Shown: positions 1 to 7,200 of the stretch, piece after piece | How the letters are laid out: each line of letters opens with the position of its first letter | How positions within the stretch are numbered: the stretch's first letter is position 1 | NCBI GenBank assembly: GCA_027592975.1 | Contig: JAQCJS010000020.1 | Location: forward strand, 1-10,285 | From: Chloroflexota bacterium | GTDB lineage: Bacteria; Chloroflexota; Dehalococcoidia; UBA2979 | Length of the DNA stretch: 10,285 bases | Reading direction: 5' to 3' | The notes under the pieces: generated by a model | Seen by the model: the letters and a program-made list of their open reading frames with translations, nothing else | Database searches by the model: none | What the model was told of the DNA's origin: nothing | Position numbers and translations under genes: made by a program

Positions 1-435
1 GCCGAACAGCGGCTTGCGCGCCGCCGAGACGTCGCGCGCGATGTCCGCGATCGGGAATCCCGAGGTGTTGGAGACGAAGATGGCGTCCTTGTTCACGATG
101 CCGTCCAGCTCCGCGAACAGCTTCTGCTTCAGCTCCAGGCGCTCCGGGACCGCCTCGATCAGGAAATCCACGCCGGCCAGCGCCTGCACGTCGGTGGAGA
201 AGGAGATGCGCGGCATCGCCTCGACCGCGCGGTCGAAGGGGAGCTTGCCCACCTCGACGGCGCGCTTCATGCCCCAGCGGGACTCGAAGATCGCGTCCTT
301 CGTCGCCTGGATGACCTCGTCGTTGAGGTCGCGGATCACGACGTCGTAGCCCGCGACGGCGAGCACCTGGGCGATGCCGCCGCCCATGACCCCGCCGCCG
401 AGGATGCCAATGGTGTGGATCTGCTCGAACTTCAT
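1..435 (-). CDS. 3-hydroxyacyl-CoA (3-hydroxybutyryl-CoA-type) dehydrogenase, N-terminal part, cut by the window edge
   Basis: This gene encodes the NAD-binding half of a 3-hydroxyacyl-CoA dehydrogenase, which interconverts 3-hydroxyacyl-CoA and 3-ketoacyl-CoA using NAD in beta-oxidation or butanoate-type metabolism. Exactly 145 codons are visible before base 1. The start ATG (435-433) is preceded by AAGGAG at 447-442 with a 6-nt spacer. Residues 9-22 carry the Rossmann nucleotide loop ILGGGVMGGGIAQ. Asp36 at the end of the second strand suggests NAD rather than NADP. The segment EAVPE (94-98) and the NTSG motif (123-126), whose Ser125 matches the family's substrate-binding serine, are both present. 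The sequence ends at KPLFG, just before where the family carries its catalytic His in an HFFNP-like motif, so the catalytic His and the C-terminal dimerisation domain lie outside. It follows the M20 hydrolase gene by 28 nt and is probably co-transcribed with it. The family is clear; chain-length specificity is not. Confidence 0.93.
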   Translation of the reverse strand, partial: MKFEQIHTIGILGGGVMGGGIAQVLAVAGYDVVIRDLNDEVIQATKDAIFESRWGMKRAVEVGKLPFDRAVEAMPRISFSTDVQALAGVDFLIEAVPERLELKQKLFAELDGIVNKDAIFVSNTSGFPIADIARDVSAARKPLFG

Positions 436-441
436 CGCGGG

Positions 442-447
442 CTCCTT
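442..447 (-). promoter_or_regulatory. Shine-Dalgarno site of the hydroxyacyl-CoA dehydrogenase gene
   Basis: Read on the minus strand this is AAGGAG, 6 nt before the ATG at 435. It fixes the start of the dehydrogenase gene and gives it its own ribosome entry point, so translation need not depend on the upstream hydrolase gene. Confidence 0.75.
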
Positions 448-456
448 CTGTGCGCT

Positions 457-474
457 TCTGCGGTTATCCGCAGA
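457..474 (-). other. Intercistronic RNA hairpin with the hydrolase stop codon in its loop
   Basis: A perfect 7-bp stem (arms 457-463 and 468-474) encloses a 4-nt loop. On the minus-strand transcript it reads UCUGCGG-AUAA-CCGCAGA, and the UAA in the loop is the stop codon of the M20 hydrolase. The 3' foot lies 9 nt before the AAGGAG of the next gene. No U-tract follows, so it is not a standard intrinsic terminator. It could affect mRNA processing, 3' protection of the first cistron or the balance of expression between the two genes. The structure is seen in the sequence; any function is inferred. Confidence 0.5.
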
Positions 475-1774
475 TGCCGCGTACGACCTGATGCATGATC
501 TGCGTGCCGAGGCGCAGGTTGTCAATGGAGATGCGCTCGTCGTTGCCGTGGACGCGCCCCTGCTCGGACGGGACGGTGACGGTGGGCACGAAGCCGTACG
601 CCGCCACGCCGCGCCGCCGGAAGACGCGCGAGTCCGTGAAGCCGGTGGAGACGCTGGGCAGAACCAGGGCGTCCTCCAGCACCCGCTTCGACTCGCGAAC
701 CATGATCTCGTACAGCTCGGTGTTGTAGGAGCTGGTCGGCGTGGAGGCGACGAACACGCGCTCGATCTCGATGCGCGGTTCATCGATGACGCGCGTCAGC
801 TCGGAGATGAAGCGCTCCTCGTCGTAGCCGGGCACCAGGCGGCAGTCCAGCGTCGCCTCGGCGGTGGCGGGAATGACGTTGTGCTTCACGCCCGCGGTGA
901 GCGTGGTGAGCGAGATGGAGTTCATCTGGATCGACTTCAGCCGCGGGTTGCTCTCCGCGATCTCCGCGAGCACCGCCGGTGTCGCGGGACGATCGAGGAT
1001 GCGCGCCGCGTAGAGCTGATCGAAGTACTCCTGCACTTCGGGCGTCACCACGTACGGGCGCTTCCAAGACAGGATGCGGTTGACGGCGCGGACCAGGTGG
1101 TCGGCGGCGTTGTCGTCGTGGGGGACGGAGCCGTGCCCGGGACGGCCGTGGGCGCGCAGAGTGAGCCAGAGCGGCCCCTTCTCCGACACGCCGATGTTGA
1201 TCGTGTTGCGCTCCACGCCCAACGCCTCTGTGGAGCCGCCGCCGCCCTCGTTGATCACGTACTCGCAGTCCAGTAGCTCGGGGTGCTCGCGGTCGAGGAA
1301 CTCGATTCCGTAGGTGGAGCCGGCCTCCTCGTCCGCGACGGCCATGTAGACCAGGTCACGGGTGAGCGGCAGACCCATGCGCTTGTGGATGAGGAAGGAG
1401 ATCAGTTCCATGATCCCCTGGCTCTTCATGTCCAGCGCGCCGCGTCCCCACACGTAGCCGTCGCTGACCTCGCCGCCCAGCGGGTCCACCGTCCACTCGT
1501 CGCGCTCGAAGGGGACCACGTCCGTGTGGTTGAGCAGGATCAGCGCCTTGCCGCGCGAACCGTCGCCGTGCAGCCGCGCCACGAGCGAGGTGCGCCCGTT
1601 GCCGGGGTCGTACAGCTCGTACGGGACGCCCTCGGCGTCCAGGATGCGGCCCAGCCAGGCGCAGGCGCGGGCCTCGTTCCCCGGTGGGTTCACGGTGTCT
1701 ACGCGGATGAACTCCGAGAGCCACTCGGTGGCCTGCTCGGTCCACGCATTCCAGTCGATCGCTGGTTCCGGCAT
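464..1774 (-). CDS. M20-family metallohydrolase (ArgE/DapE/carboxypeptidase-type amidohydrolase)
   Basis: This 436-residue cytoplasmic protein belongs to the two-metal (usually zinc) M20 peptidase/deacylase family, which hydrolyses peptide or N-acyl amide bonds of small substrates. The active-site signature is complete: NHTDVVP with ligand His83 and Asp85; GRGALDMKS with bridging Asp115; ADEEAGS with general base Glu149 and ligand Glu150; a further acidic ligand candidate Glu176; and a C-terminal GRVHGNDE with ligand His409. The GHGSVP segment (213-218, His214) opens the inserted lid/dimerisation domain typical of the family. The length is normal and there is no signal peptide or membrane segment. 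The start ATG at 1774 has a purine-rich GAGGGGG about 7 nt upstream. It is the first gene of a minus-strand pair with the 3-hydroxyacyl-CoA dehydrogenase. The motifs do not separate acetylornithine deacetylase, succinyl-diaminopimelate desuccinylase and generic carboxypeptidase. With no arginine or lysine genes nearby, a general M20 hydrolase is the safest name. Confidence 0.93.
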   Translation of the reverse strand: MPEPAIDWNAWTEQATEWLSEFIRVDTVNPPGNEARACAWLGRILDAEGVPYELYDPGNGRTSLVARLHGDGSRGKALILLNHTDVVPFERDEWTVDPLGGEVSDGYVWGRGALDMKSQGIMELISFLIHKRMGLPLTRDLVYMAVADEEAGSTYGIEFLDREHPELLDCEYVINEGGGGSTEALGVERNTINIGVSEKGPLWLTLRAHGRPGHGSVPHDDNAADHLVRAVNRILSWKRPYVVTPEVQEYFDQLYAARILDRPATPAVLAEIAESNPRLKSIQMNSISLTTLTAGVKHNVIPATAEATLDCRLVPGYDEERFISELTRVIDEPRIEIERVFVASTPTSSYNTELYEIMVRESKRVLEDALVLPSVSTGFTDSRVFRRRGVAAYGFVPTVTVPSEQGRVHGNDERISIDNLRLGTQIMHQVVRGICG

Positions 1775-1815
1775 CGCGGGACCCCCTCGCTTGCCGCGTC
1801 GGAGGACGTCGGCGT

Positions 1816-1821
1816 GCTATA
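1816..1821 (-). promoter_or_regulatory. Candidate -10 hexamer for the minus-strand hydrolase operon
   Basis: On the minus strand this reads TATAGC, matching the first four bases of the sigma-70-type -10 consensus, 41 nt before the ATG at 1774. I see no convincing -35 element at the usual spacing. It is one of the few AT-rich spots in the divergent intergenic region, so it is a weak call. Confidence 0.25.
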
Positions 1822-1827
1822 CGGGCG

Positions 1828-1841
1828 GTGCGATGTCGCAC
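1828..1841. promoter_or_regulatory. 14-nt inverted repeat in the divergent intergenic region, possible operator
   Basis: GTGCGA and TCGCAC form perfect 6-bp arms separated by TG. The element lies between the divergently transcribed hydrolase and transporter genes, 7 nt upstream (in the minus direction) of the candidate TATAGC hexamer. That is a usual place for a dimeric repressor to bind. No regulator gene is visible in the window. A 6-bp match of this kind can also arise by chance in GC-rich DNA. Confidence 0.3.
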
Positions 1842-1905
1842 GTGCCCGGGGCGGACTGCCGCATCTTTGTGGCTTGCCGATCGCCTGTCAAACAGCAGAT
1901 GAATT

Positions 1906-1959
1906 GAGGAGCAGATCGTGCGGACGGCCGGGTGGGCAGGACGCGAGGCAGTCGGGTGA
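1906..1959 (+). promoter_or_regulatory. Leader-like mini-ORF with strong Shine-Dalgarno before the transporter gene
   Basis: GAGGAG at 1906-1911 is the best ribosome site in this intergenic region. Six nt after it, a GTG (1918) opens a 13-codon frame encoding MRTAGWAGREAVG. That frame ends at a TGA (1957-1959) which overlaps the GTG start of the transporter (1956-1958) as GTGA. This arrangement would couple transporter translation to the short frame. It could also be coincidental, or mark a base error that split the true N-terminus. The peptide has no run of one amino acid, so it does not look like a classical attenuation leader. Confidence 0.35.
1945..1948 (+). promoter_or_regulatory. Shine-Dalgarno site deciding the transporter start
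   Basis: GAGG lies 7 nt before the GTG at 1956. The other in-frame start, GTG at 1932, has no purine-rich site at a proper distance. The later start is therefore preferred. Confidence 0.45.
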
Positions 1960-2858
1960 CGGCACGCCACCTGCTGGTGCTGGTCACAGGGGTCATCGCG
2001 ATCTCGTGGGCTGCGCCGCTGATCCGGCTGGCCGAGCCCGCGCCAGCGCTGGCGATCGCCGCGCTGCGCCTCGTCATCGCCGCGCCTCCGATGGTCGGGA
2101 TCGCGTTGTGGCGCGGTGAGCGCGATCTGGGGCGGATCGAGGCGCGCGACCGCTGGTTGCTGGCGCTCTCCGCCGTGGCGCTGGCAGCGCACTTCGCGTT
2201 CTGGGTGGTTTCCGTGCAGCGCACCTCGATTCTGGCGAGCGTGGTGCTGGTGACGATGCAGCCGCTGTTCGTGGCGATCGGGGCGTGGCTCTTCCTGCAG
2301 GAGCGCCCCACGCGCGAGGTGAACCTGGGGATCGCCCTGGGGATCGCGGGGGCGGCGCTGCTGGTGGGGGCGGGGGCCTCCGACGCGGGGACGCTGACCG
2401 GCAACCTGTTCGCGCTGATCGGCGGCGTGATGTCCAGCGTCTACCTGGTGATCGGCCGAGGCGCGCGGCGGCGGCTCTCCACGGCGACGTACGGTGCAGT
2501 GGTCTACAGCCTCACGGCCGTCCTCCTCGTCGGGCTCGCGGTCGCGACGGGGACGGCGCTCGGCGGCCACCCGGCGTCCTCGTACGCCTACATCGTGCTG
2601 CTGGCGCTCGTGCCGCAGTTGATCGGACATAATGCGATGAACTGGGCGCTCGGGTCGCTTTCCGCCGCCGTGGTGGCGGTCGCGATCCTGGGGGAGCCGG
2701 TGGGGTCAGCGCTGATCGCCGCCGTGCTCCTCGACGAGGTGCCTACACTCCTGGAGGCGGCCGGCGGTGCGGTGGTGCTGGCGGGCGTGTACGTTGCGTT
2801 ACGCGGCGCACGCCGAGCGGAGCTCGCCGCCGGGATGTCCCGGCCGATCGAGGTCTGA
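1956..2858 (+). CDS. EamA/DMT-superfamily transporter
   Basis: This 300-residue inner-membrane permease belongs to the drug/metabolite transporter superfamily (EamA type), whose members mostly export amino acids, metabolites or small toxic compounds. About ten hydrophobic helices can be traced, near residues 5-22, 30-52, 68-87, 92-114, 122-140, 147-167, 177-198, 208-224, 233-260 and 265-283. The two five-helix halves show the family's internal duplication: the fourth helix ends in LFLQERPT (112-119) and the ninth in VLLDEVPT (257-264). LGEP (245-248) is also typical of the second half. The GTG at 1956 is preferred because GAGG precedes it. A start at 1932 would add eight hydrophilic residues. 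It is transcribed divergently from the M20 hydrolase and lies 42 nt before the CoA-transferase gene, with which it probably shares a transcript. The substrate cannot be predicted. Confidence 0.9.
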   Translation: MTARHLLVLVTGVIAISWAAPLIRLAEPAPALAIAALRLVIAAPPMVGIALWRGERDLGRIEARDRWLLALSAVALAAHFAFWVVSVQRTSILASVVLVTMQPLFVAIGAWLFLQERPTREVNLGIALGIAGAALLVGAGASDAGTLTGNLFALIGGVMSSVYLVIGRGARRRLSTATYGAVVYSLTAVLLVGLAVATGTALGGHPASSYAYIVLLALVPQLIGHNAMNWALGSLSAAVVAVAILGEPVGSALIAAVLLDEVPTLLEAAGGAVVLAGVYVALRGARRAELAAGMSRPIEV

Positions 2859-2889
2859 CGAAGATGGGCGTTCCCGGCACGGGGGCGCG

Positions 2890-2895
2890 GGAGGT
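2890..2895 (+). promoter_or_regulatory. Strong Shine-Dalgarno site of the CoA-transferase gene
   Basis: GGAGGT sits 5 nt before the ATG at 2901 and is fully complementary to the 16S rRNA anti-Shine-Dalgarno core. It selects 2901 over the ATG at 2864, which lies in another frame. Confidence 0.8.
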
Positions 2896-2900
2896 TTGCG

Positions 2901-4130
2901 ATGCCGCCACTGCCGACGACCGGCCCGCTGAAGGACGTGCGCGTCCTGGATCTGACCTGGGTTCTGTCCGGTCCGTTCTGCACCGCCACGCTCGCCGACC
3001 TCGGCGCGGACGTCGTGAAGCTGGAGCGGCCGCCGTACGGCGATGTCTCCCGCACCACCGGCCCGATCATCGGGGGCGAGTCCGGCTACTTCTTCTCCGT
3101 GAACCGCGGCAAGCGCTCGATCGCGCTCGACCTGCGGCAGGAGGATGGCAAGGCGCTCTTCCTTGACCTCGTCAAGGAGTTCGATGTCCTGGTGGAGAAC
3201 TTCACGCCCGGCAGCATGGACGGGCTGGGGCTGGGCTACGAGGTGCTGTCGAAGGTGAACCCCCGGCTGATCTACGCCGCGATCTCCGGCTACGGCCAGA
3301 CCGGGCCGCAGCGCACCAAGCCCGCGCTGGACGTCATCGTGCAGGGGGCGGGCGGCGTGATGTCCGTCACCGGTGAGCCGGGACGCGGGCCCGTGCGCCC
3401 GGGGCTCTCGCTGGGCGACGTGACCGCCGGCCTCTACTGCACGATCGGCGTGCTCTCCGCGCTGCACGAGCGCGAGCGATCCGGCAGCGGCCAGCTGGTG
3501 GACATCTCCATGCTGGACTGCCAGGTCGCGATCCAGGAGAACGCCTTCATGCGCTTCCACCTGAGCGGGGAGCTGCCCGAGCGACTGGGGACGAGGCACC
3601 CCACCGCCGTGCCGTTCCAGACGGCGGACGGCCACCTGGTGATCGCGCTCTCGTGGGGCGTGCCGAACCAGTGGGCGCTGCTCTGCTCCGAGCTCGGTAT
3701 CACGGAGATCATCGACGACCCTCGCTTCCACTCCGCAGCCGCGCGTTCGCGGAACCACGCGGAGCTGGAGCCGATCATGCAGGCGGCGTTCCTGAAGAAG
3801 CCGACGGCCGAGTGGTTGGAGGCGTTCGAACGCTTCGATATCCCCTCCGGGCCGCTGAACGACATCCGGCAGGTGACCCAGGATCCGCAGATCGCCGCGC
3901 GCGACATGTTCCGGCCGATTCACCACAAGGTCTTTGGCGACGTGCCGCTGACCAACACCCCGGTGAAGCTCTCCGCCACGCCCGGCGGCATCCGCGGCGG
4001 CTCGCCCGACATGGGGCAGCACAGCCGCGAGGTGCTGGCCGAAGTCCTGGGCCTGGACGCCGCACGTCTGGACGACCTGGTGGAGCGGAAGGTCGTGTGG
4101 GAGGAACGCCCCGAGGTGGAGCTCGGCTAG
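2901..4130 (+). CDS. CaiB/BaiF (class III) family CoA-transferase
   Basis: This 409-residue cytoplasmic enzyme belongs to the family III CoA-transferases (formyl-CoA, carnitine, succinyl-CoA, bile-acid and 2-methylfumaryl-CoA transferases), which move CoA between carboxylic acids through an aspartyl-CoA anhydride. The N-terminal motif [20 protein letters not shown] (12-31) is followed by [12 protein letters not shown] (31-42), a [11 protein letters not shown] segment (68-78) and a VENF segment (98-101). [12 protein letters not shown] (141-152) precedes [14 protein letters not shown] (166-179), in which Asp173 aligns with the catalytic aspartate of formyl-CoA transferase. The length is normal and the interlocked-dimer fold is expected. 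The upstream gene is the EamA transporter, with a 42-nt gap. The hydroxyacyl-CoA dehydrogenase on the other strand hints at a shared acyl-CoA theme, but the substrate pair cannot be read from the sequence. Confidence 0.94.
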   Translation: MPPLPTTGPLKDVRVLDLTWVLSGPFCTATLADLGADVVKLERPPYGDVSRTTGPIIGGESGYFFSVNRGKRSIALDLRQEDGKALFLDLVKEFDVLVENFTPGSMDGLGLGYEVLSKVNPRLIYAAISGYGQTGPQRTKPALDVIVQGAGGVMSVTGEPGRGPVRPGLSLGDVTAGLYCTIGVLSALHERERSGSGQLVDISMLDCQVAIQENAFMRFHLSGELPERLGTRHPTAVPFQTADGHLVIALSWGVPNQWALLCSELGITEIIDDPRFHSAAARSRNHAELEPIMQAAFLKKPTAEWLEAFERFDIPSGPLNDIRQVTQDPQIAARDMFRPIHHKVFGDVPLTNTPVKLSATPGGIRGGSPDMGQHSREVLAEVLGLDAARLDDLVERKVVWEERPEVELG

Positions 4131-4190
4131 GGAGCCTCCACCCGGACGTCCCGGGGACGCAATTCAGACACGTTCCGGACATTCGCCCTT

Positions 4191-4223
4191 GCAAGATTGT
4201 GACGAAAAGCGCAAGATGGCGAC
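4191..4223 (+). repeat. Imperfect direct repeat (20-nt period) upstream of gltB, possible activator site
   Basis: GCAAGATTGTGAC (4191-4203) recurs as GCAAGATGGCGAC (4211-4223), with 11 of 13 bases identical and starts 20 nt apart, close to two helical turns. The second copy ends 22 nt before the candidate -10 hexamer (4246-4251), so the pair would cover about -68 to -35 if transcription starts near 4258. That suits an activator that binds direct repeats and compensates for a poor -35. The repeat is directly visible; its role is inferred and the regulator is unknown. Confidence 0.45.
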
Positions 4224-4245
4224 TTCTCGGTCACTCGACCTTCGA

Positions 4246-4251
4246 TATGAT
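4246..4251 (+). promoter_or_regulatory. gltB: Candidate -10 hexamer of the gltBD promoter
   Basis: TATGAT differs from the sigma-70-type -10 consensus at one base. It lies 33 nt before the gltB start in a relatively AT-rich pocket. The bases 17 nt upstream (CTTCTC, 4223-4228) are a poor -35, so the promoter may need an activator. A start of transcription near 4258 would leave an untranslated leader of about 27 nt containing the Shine-Dalgarno site. Confidence 0.45.
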
Positions 4252-4272
4252 GTCGGGTCCCACCTCATTTCC

Positions 4273-4279
4273 GAGGGGG
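4273..4279 (+). promoter_or_regulatory. gltB: Shine-Dalgarno site deciding the gltB start
   Basis: GAGGGGG ends 5 nt before the GTG at 4285. The upstream in-frame TTG (4189) has no such site and lies before the candidate promoter hexamer, so the longer reading is unlikely. Confidence 0.6.
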
Positions 4280-4284
4280 ACACT

Positions 4285-7200
4285 GTGAAATTGGAGCGGC
4301 AGATGGAAGCGCCGGGCATGCCGCACGCTCAGGGCCTCTACGACCCACAGCGCGAACATGACGCGTGTGGTGTTGGGTTCATCGTGCACCTCAAAGGGAA
4401 GCGATCCCACCAGATCGTGCAGGACGGCCTGACGGCCCTCGCGAACCTGGAGCACCGGGGCGCCTCCGGATCCGAGGCAAACACCGGTGACGGGGCGGGG
4501 ATTCTGATCCAGATCCCGGACGCCTTCTTCCGCCAGGAGCTCAACGCACAGGGCATCCGCCTGCCGGAGGCTGGTGACTACGGCGTCGGCATGCTCTTCC
4601 TCCCCCGGGACGAGGTGGACGCGCGGCAGGTCCGCGGGATCTTCCAGACGATCGTCCAGGAGGAAGGACAGCACTTCCTCGGCTGGCGCATGGTTCCCAC
4701 GGACGCGGACGCCGCCGACGTGGGGCCCTCCGCGCGCGCCGCGGAGCCGGTGATCTTCCAGGCCTTCGTCGGTCGCGACGCCGAGCTTGGGGGCGGCGAT
4801 GATGCCTTCGAGCGCAAGCTCTGGGTGATCCGCAAGCGATTCGAGAAGGCGATCGAGCGCGCCGGGCTGCGTGGCGCGGAGGACGTCTACTTCCCCTCGC
4901 TGTCTTCGCGCACCCTGGTCTACAAGGGGATGCTCACGGCGACGCAGCTGGCGAAGTACTACCCGGAGCTGGCCAACCCGCGCGTCGTCTCGGCGCTGGC
5001 GATGTTCCACTCGCGCTTCAGCACCAACACCTTCCCCTCGTGGAAGCTCGCCCACCCGTACCGGATGATCTCCCACAACGGCGAGATCAACACGCTGCGC
5101 GGCAACGTGAACTGGATGGCCGCGCGCGAGGCGCTCTTCGACTCACCGCTCTTCGACGATGTCGCCAAGATCATGCCGGTGATCGACGAGCAGGGTTCCG
5201 ACACCGCGTGCCTCGACAACGCCGTGGAGCTCCTTGTGCAGTCCGGGCGGTCGATCCCGCACGCGATGATGATGCTGATCCCGGAGGCGTGGAGCGGCCA
5301 CGAGTCCATGTCCGCGGAGAAGCAGTCCTTCTACGAGTACCACTCCAGCGTGATGGAGCCCTGGGACGGCCCGGCGTCCGTCGCCTTCACGGACGGCCGC
5401 AACATTGGCGCCGTGCTGGACCGCAACGGCCTCCGCCCGTCGCGCTTCTACGTGACGAAGGATGACCGCGTGATCATGGCCTCCGAGGTCGGCGTGCTGC
5501 CGATCGAGCCGGAGAACGTGCTCTACAAGGGCCGCCTGCAGCCCGGCAAGATGTTCCTGGTCAACCTGGAAGAGGGCCGGATCGTCGACGACGCCGAGCT
5601 GAAGAACGGCCTGTCCGCCGCCGCGCCGTACGCGCAGTGGTGCGCCGAGCACCTGCACGCGTTGGCCGACCTGCCGGAGGGCAAGCACCCGCCGCGGCTC
5701 ACGGAGGAGCAGCTGCGCGAGCAGCAGATCGCCTTCGGCTACTCGCTGGAGGACCTGAAGTACATCATGGGCCCGATGGTGAACAACTCCGAGGAGGCCA
5801 TCGGCTCCATGGGGACGGACACGCCGCTCGCGGTGCTGTCCAACCGCGCGCAGCCGCTTTACAACTACTTCCAGGAGTTGTTCGCACAGGTCACCAACCC
5901 GCCGCTGGACGCGATCCGCGAAGAGCTGGTCACCTCCGCCTACACGAACGTGGGCCCCGAGGGGAACCTGCTCAACACGGGCCTTGAGGACGTTCACCTC
6001 GTCAAGCTCGACTCGCCGATGCTGAGCAACGAGGACCTGGCGCGGCTGAAGGCGCTCAGCGACCACTCCACGCTGCGCACGGCCGTCATCTCCTCGCTCT
6101 TCCCGGCCGCCGAAGGCGCCGTGGGGCTTGAGGCGGCGATGGAGCGCGTGTTCGCGGCCGCGGACGCGGCGATCACTGCCGGCGCGAAGATCCTCGTCCT
6201 GTCCGACCGTGGCGTGGACGCGACGCACGCGCCGATCCCCGCGCTGCTTGCCGTCGCCGGCCTGCACAACCATCTGGTGCGCGGCCGCAAGCGCACGCAG
6301 GTCGGGCTGGTGCTGGAGACGGGCGAGCCGCGCGAGGTGCACCACTTCGCGCTGCTCATCGGCTACGGCGCGAGCGCGATCAACCCGTACCTCGCACTGG
6401 AGAGCCTCTCGCGGCTGAAGGCGGACGGCTACGTCCCGGAGGCGCTGGACGAGCACGAGGCCCACTACCACTACCTGAAGGCGCTCAAGAAGGGCGTCGT
6501 GAAGGTCATGTCCAAGATGGGCATCTCCACGGTGCACTCGTACCGCGGCGCGCAGATCTTCGAGGCGATCGGGCTCGGCGAAGACCTCATCGACCGCTAC
6601 TTCACGAAGACGGCATCGCGCATCGGCGGCATCGGGCTGCACGACGTGGCCATGGAGTCGCTGTCGCACCACAAGCGCGCGTTCCCGGTGCGTGACGGCG
6701 GCCGTCACGATCTGGAGTGGGGCGGCCAGTACCAGTGGCGTCGTGACGGCGAGTACCACCTGTTCAACCCGGACACGGTGTTCCGGCTGCAGCACGCGAC
6801 GCGCACGGGGCAGTTCGAGATCTTCCGTGAGTACACGAAGATGATCGACGATCAGAGCGCGAACCTCGCGACGCTGCGCGGCCTCTTCGAACTGAAGCCC
6901 GCGGGCCCGCCCGTCCCGATCGAGGAGGTCGAGCCGGCGGAGGAGTTGTTCAAGCGCTTCAAGACCGGCGCCATGTCGTACGGCTCGATCAGCGCGGAGG
7001 CGCACGAGACGCTCGCGATTGCGATGAACCGCATCGGCGGCAAGTCCAACACCGGAGAGGGCGGCGAGGATCGTCGCCGGTTCACGCCGGACGCGAACGG
7101 TGATCTGCGGCGCAGCGCGATCAAGCAGGTCGCCTCGGGCCGCTTCGGCGTGACCAGCGAGTATCTGGTCAACTCGGACGAGATCCAGATCAAGATGGCG

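Noticed and set aside
374..1276. A 300-codon plus-strand frame opposite the M20 hydrolase
   Set aside because: The minus strand has every metal-ligand motif of the M20 family. The plus frame has no motif and covers the ribosome site of the dehydrogenase gene.
1874..1904. Possible plus-strand promoter with TTGCCG at 1874-1879
   Set aside because: No acceptable -10 hexamer is found 16-19 nt downstream; the best candidates match only weakly.
1356..2630. A 424-codon minus-strand frame spanning the intergenic region and parts of two genes
   Set aside because: It runs through the divergent intergenic region and overlaps the transporter antisense and the hydrolase in another frame. The translation is Arg/Pro-rich with no domain.
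2799..4022. A 407-codon minus-strand frame opposite the CoA-transferase gene
   Set aside because: The plus strand carries all family III CoA-transferase motifs and a strong ribosome site. The minus frame shows only low-complexity Arg/His/Gly-rich sequence.
4131..4160. Possible terminator after the CoA-transferase gene (CGTCCCGGGGACG at 4147-4159)
   Set aside because: The symmetry is centred on a single base, giving at best a 5-bp stem with a 3-nt loop, and no T-tract follows. It does not meet the pattern of an intrinsic terminator.
4188..4195. Palindrome CTTGCAAG upstream of gltB
   Set aside because: It is only eight bases long and is mostly explained by overlap with the first copy of the direct repeat reported here.
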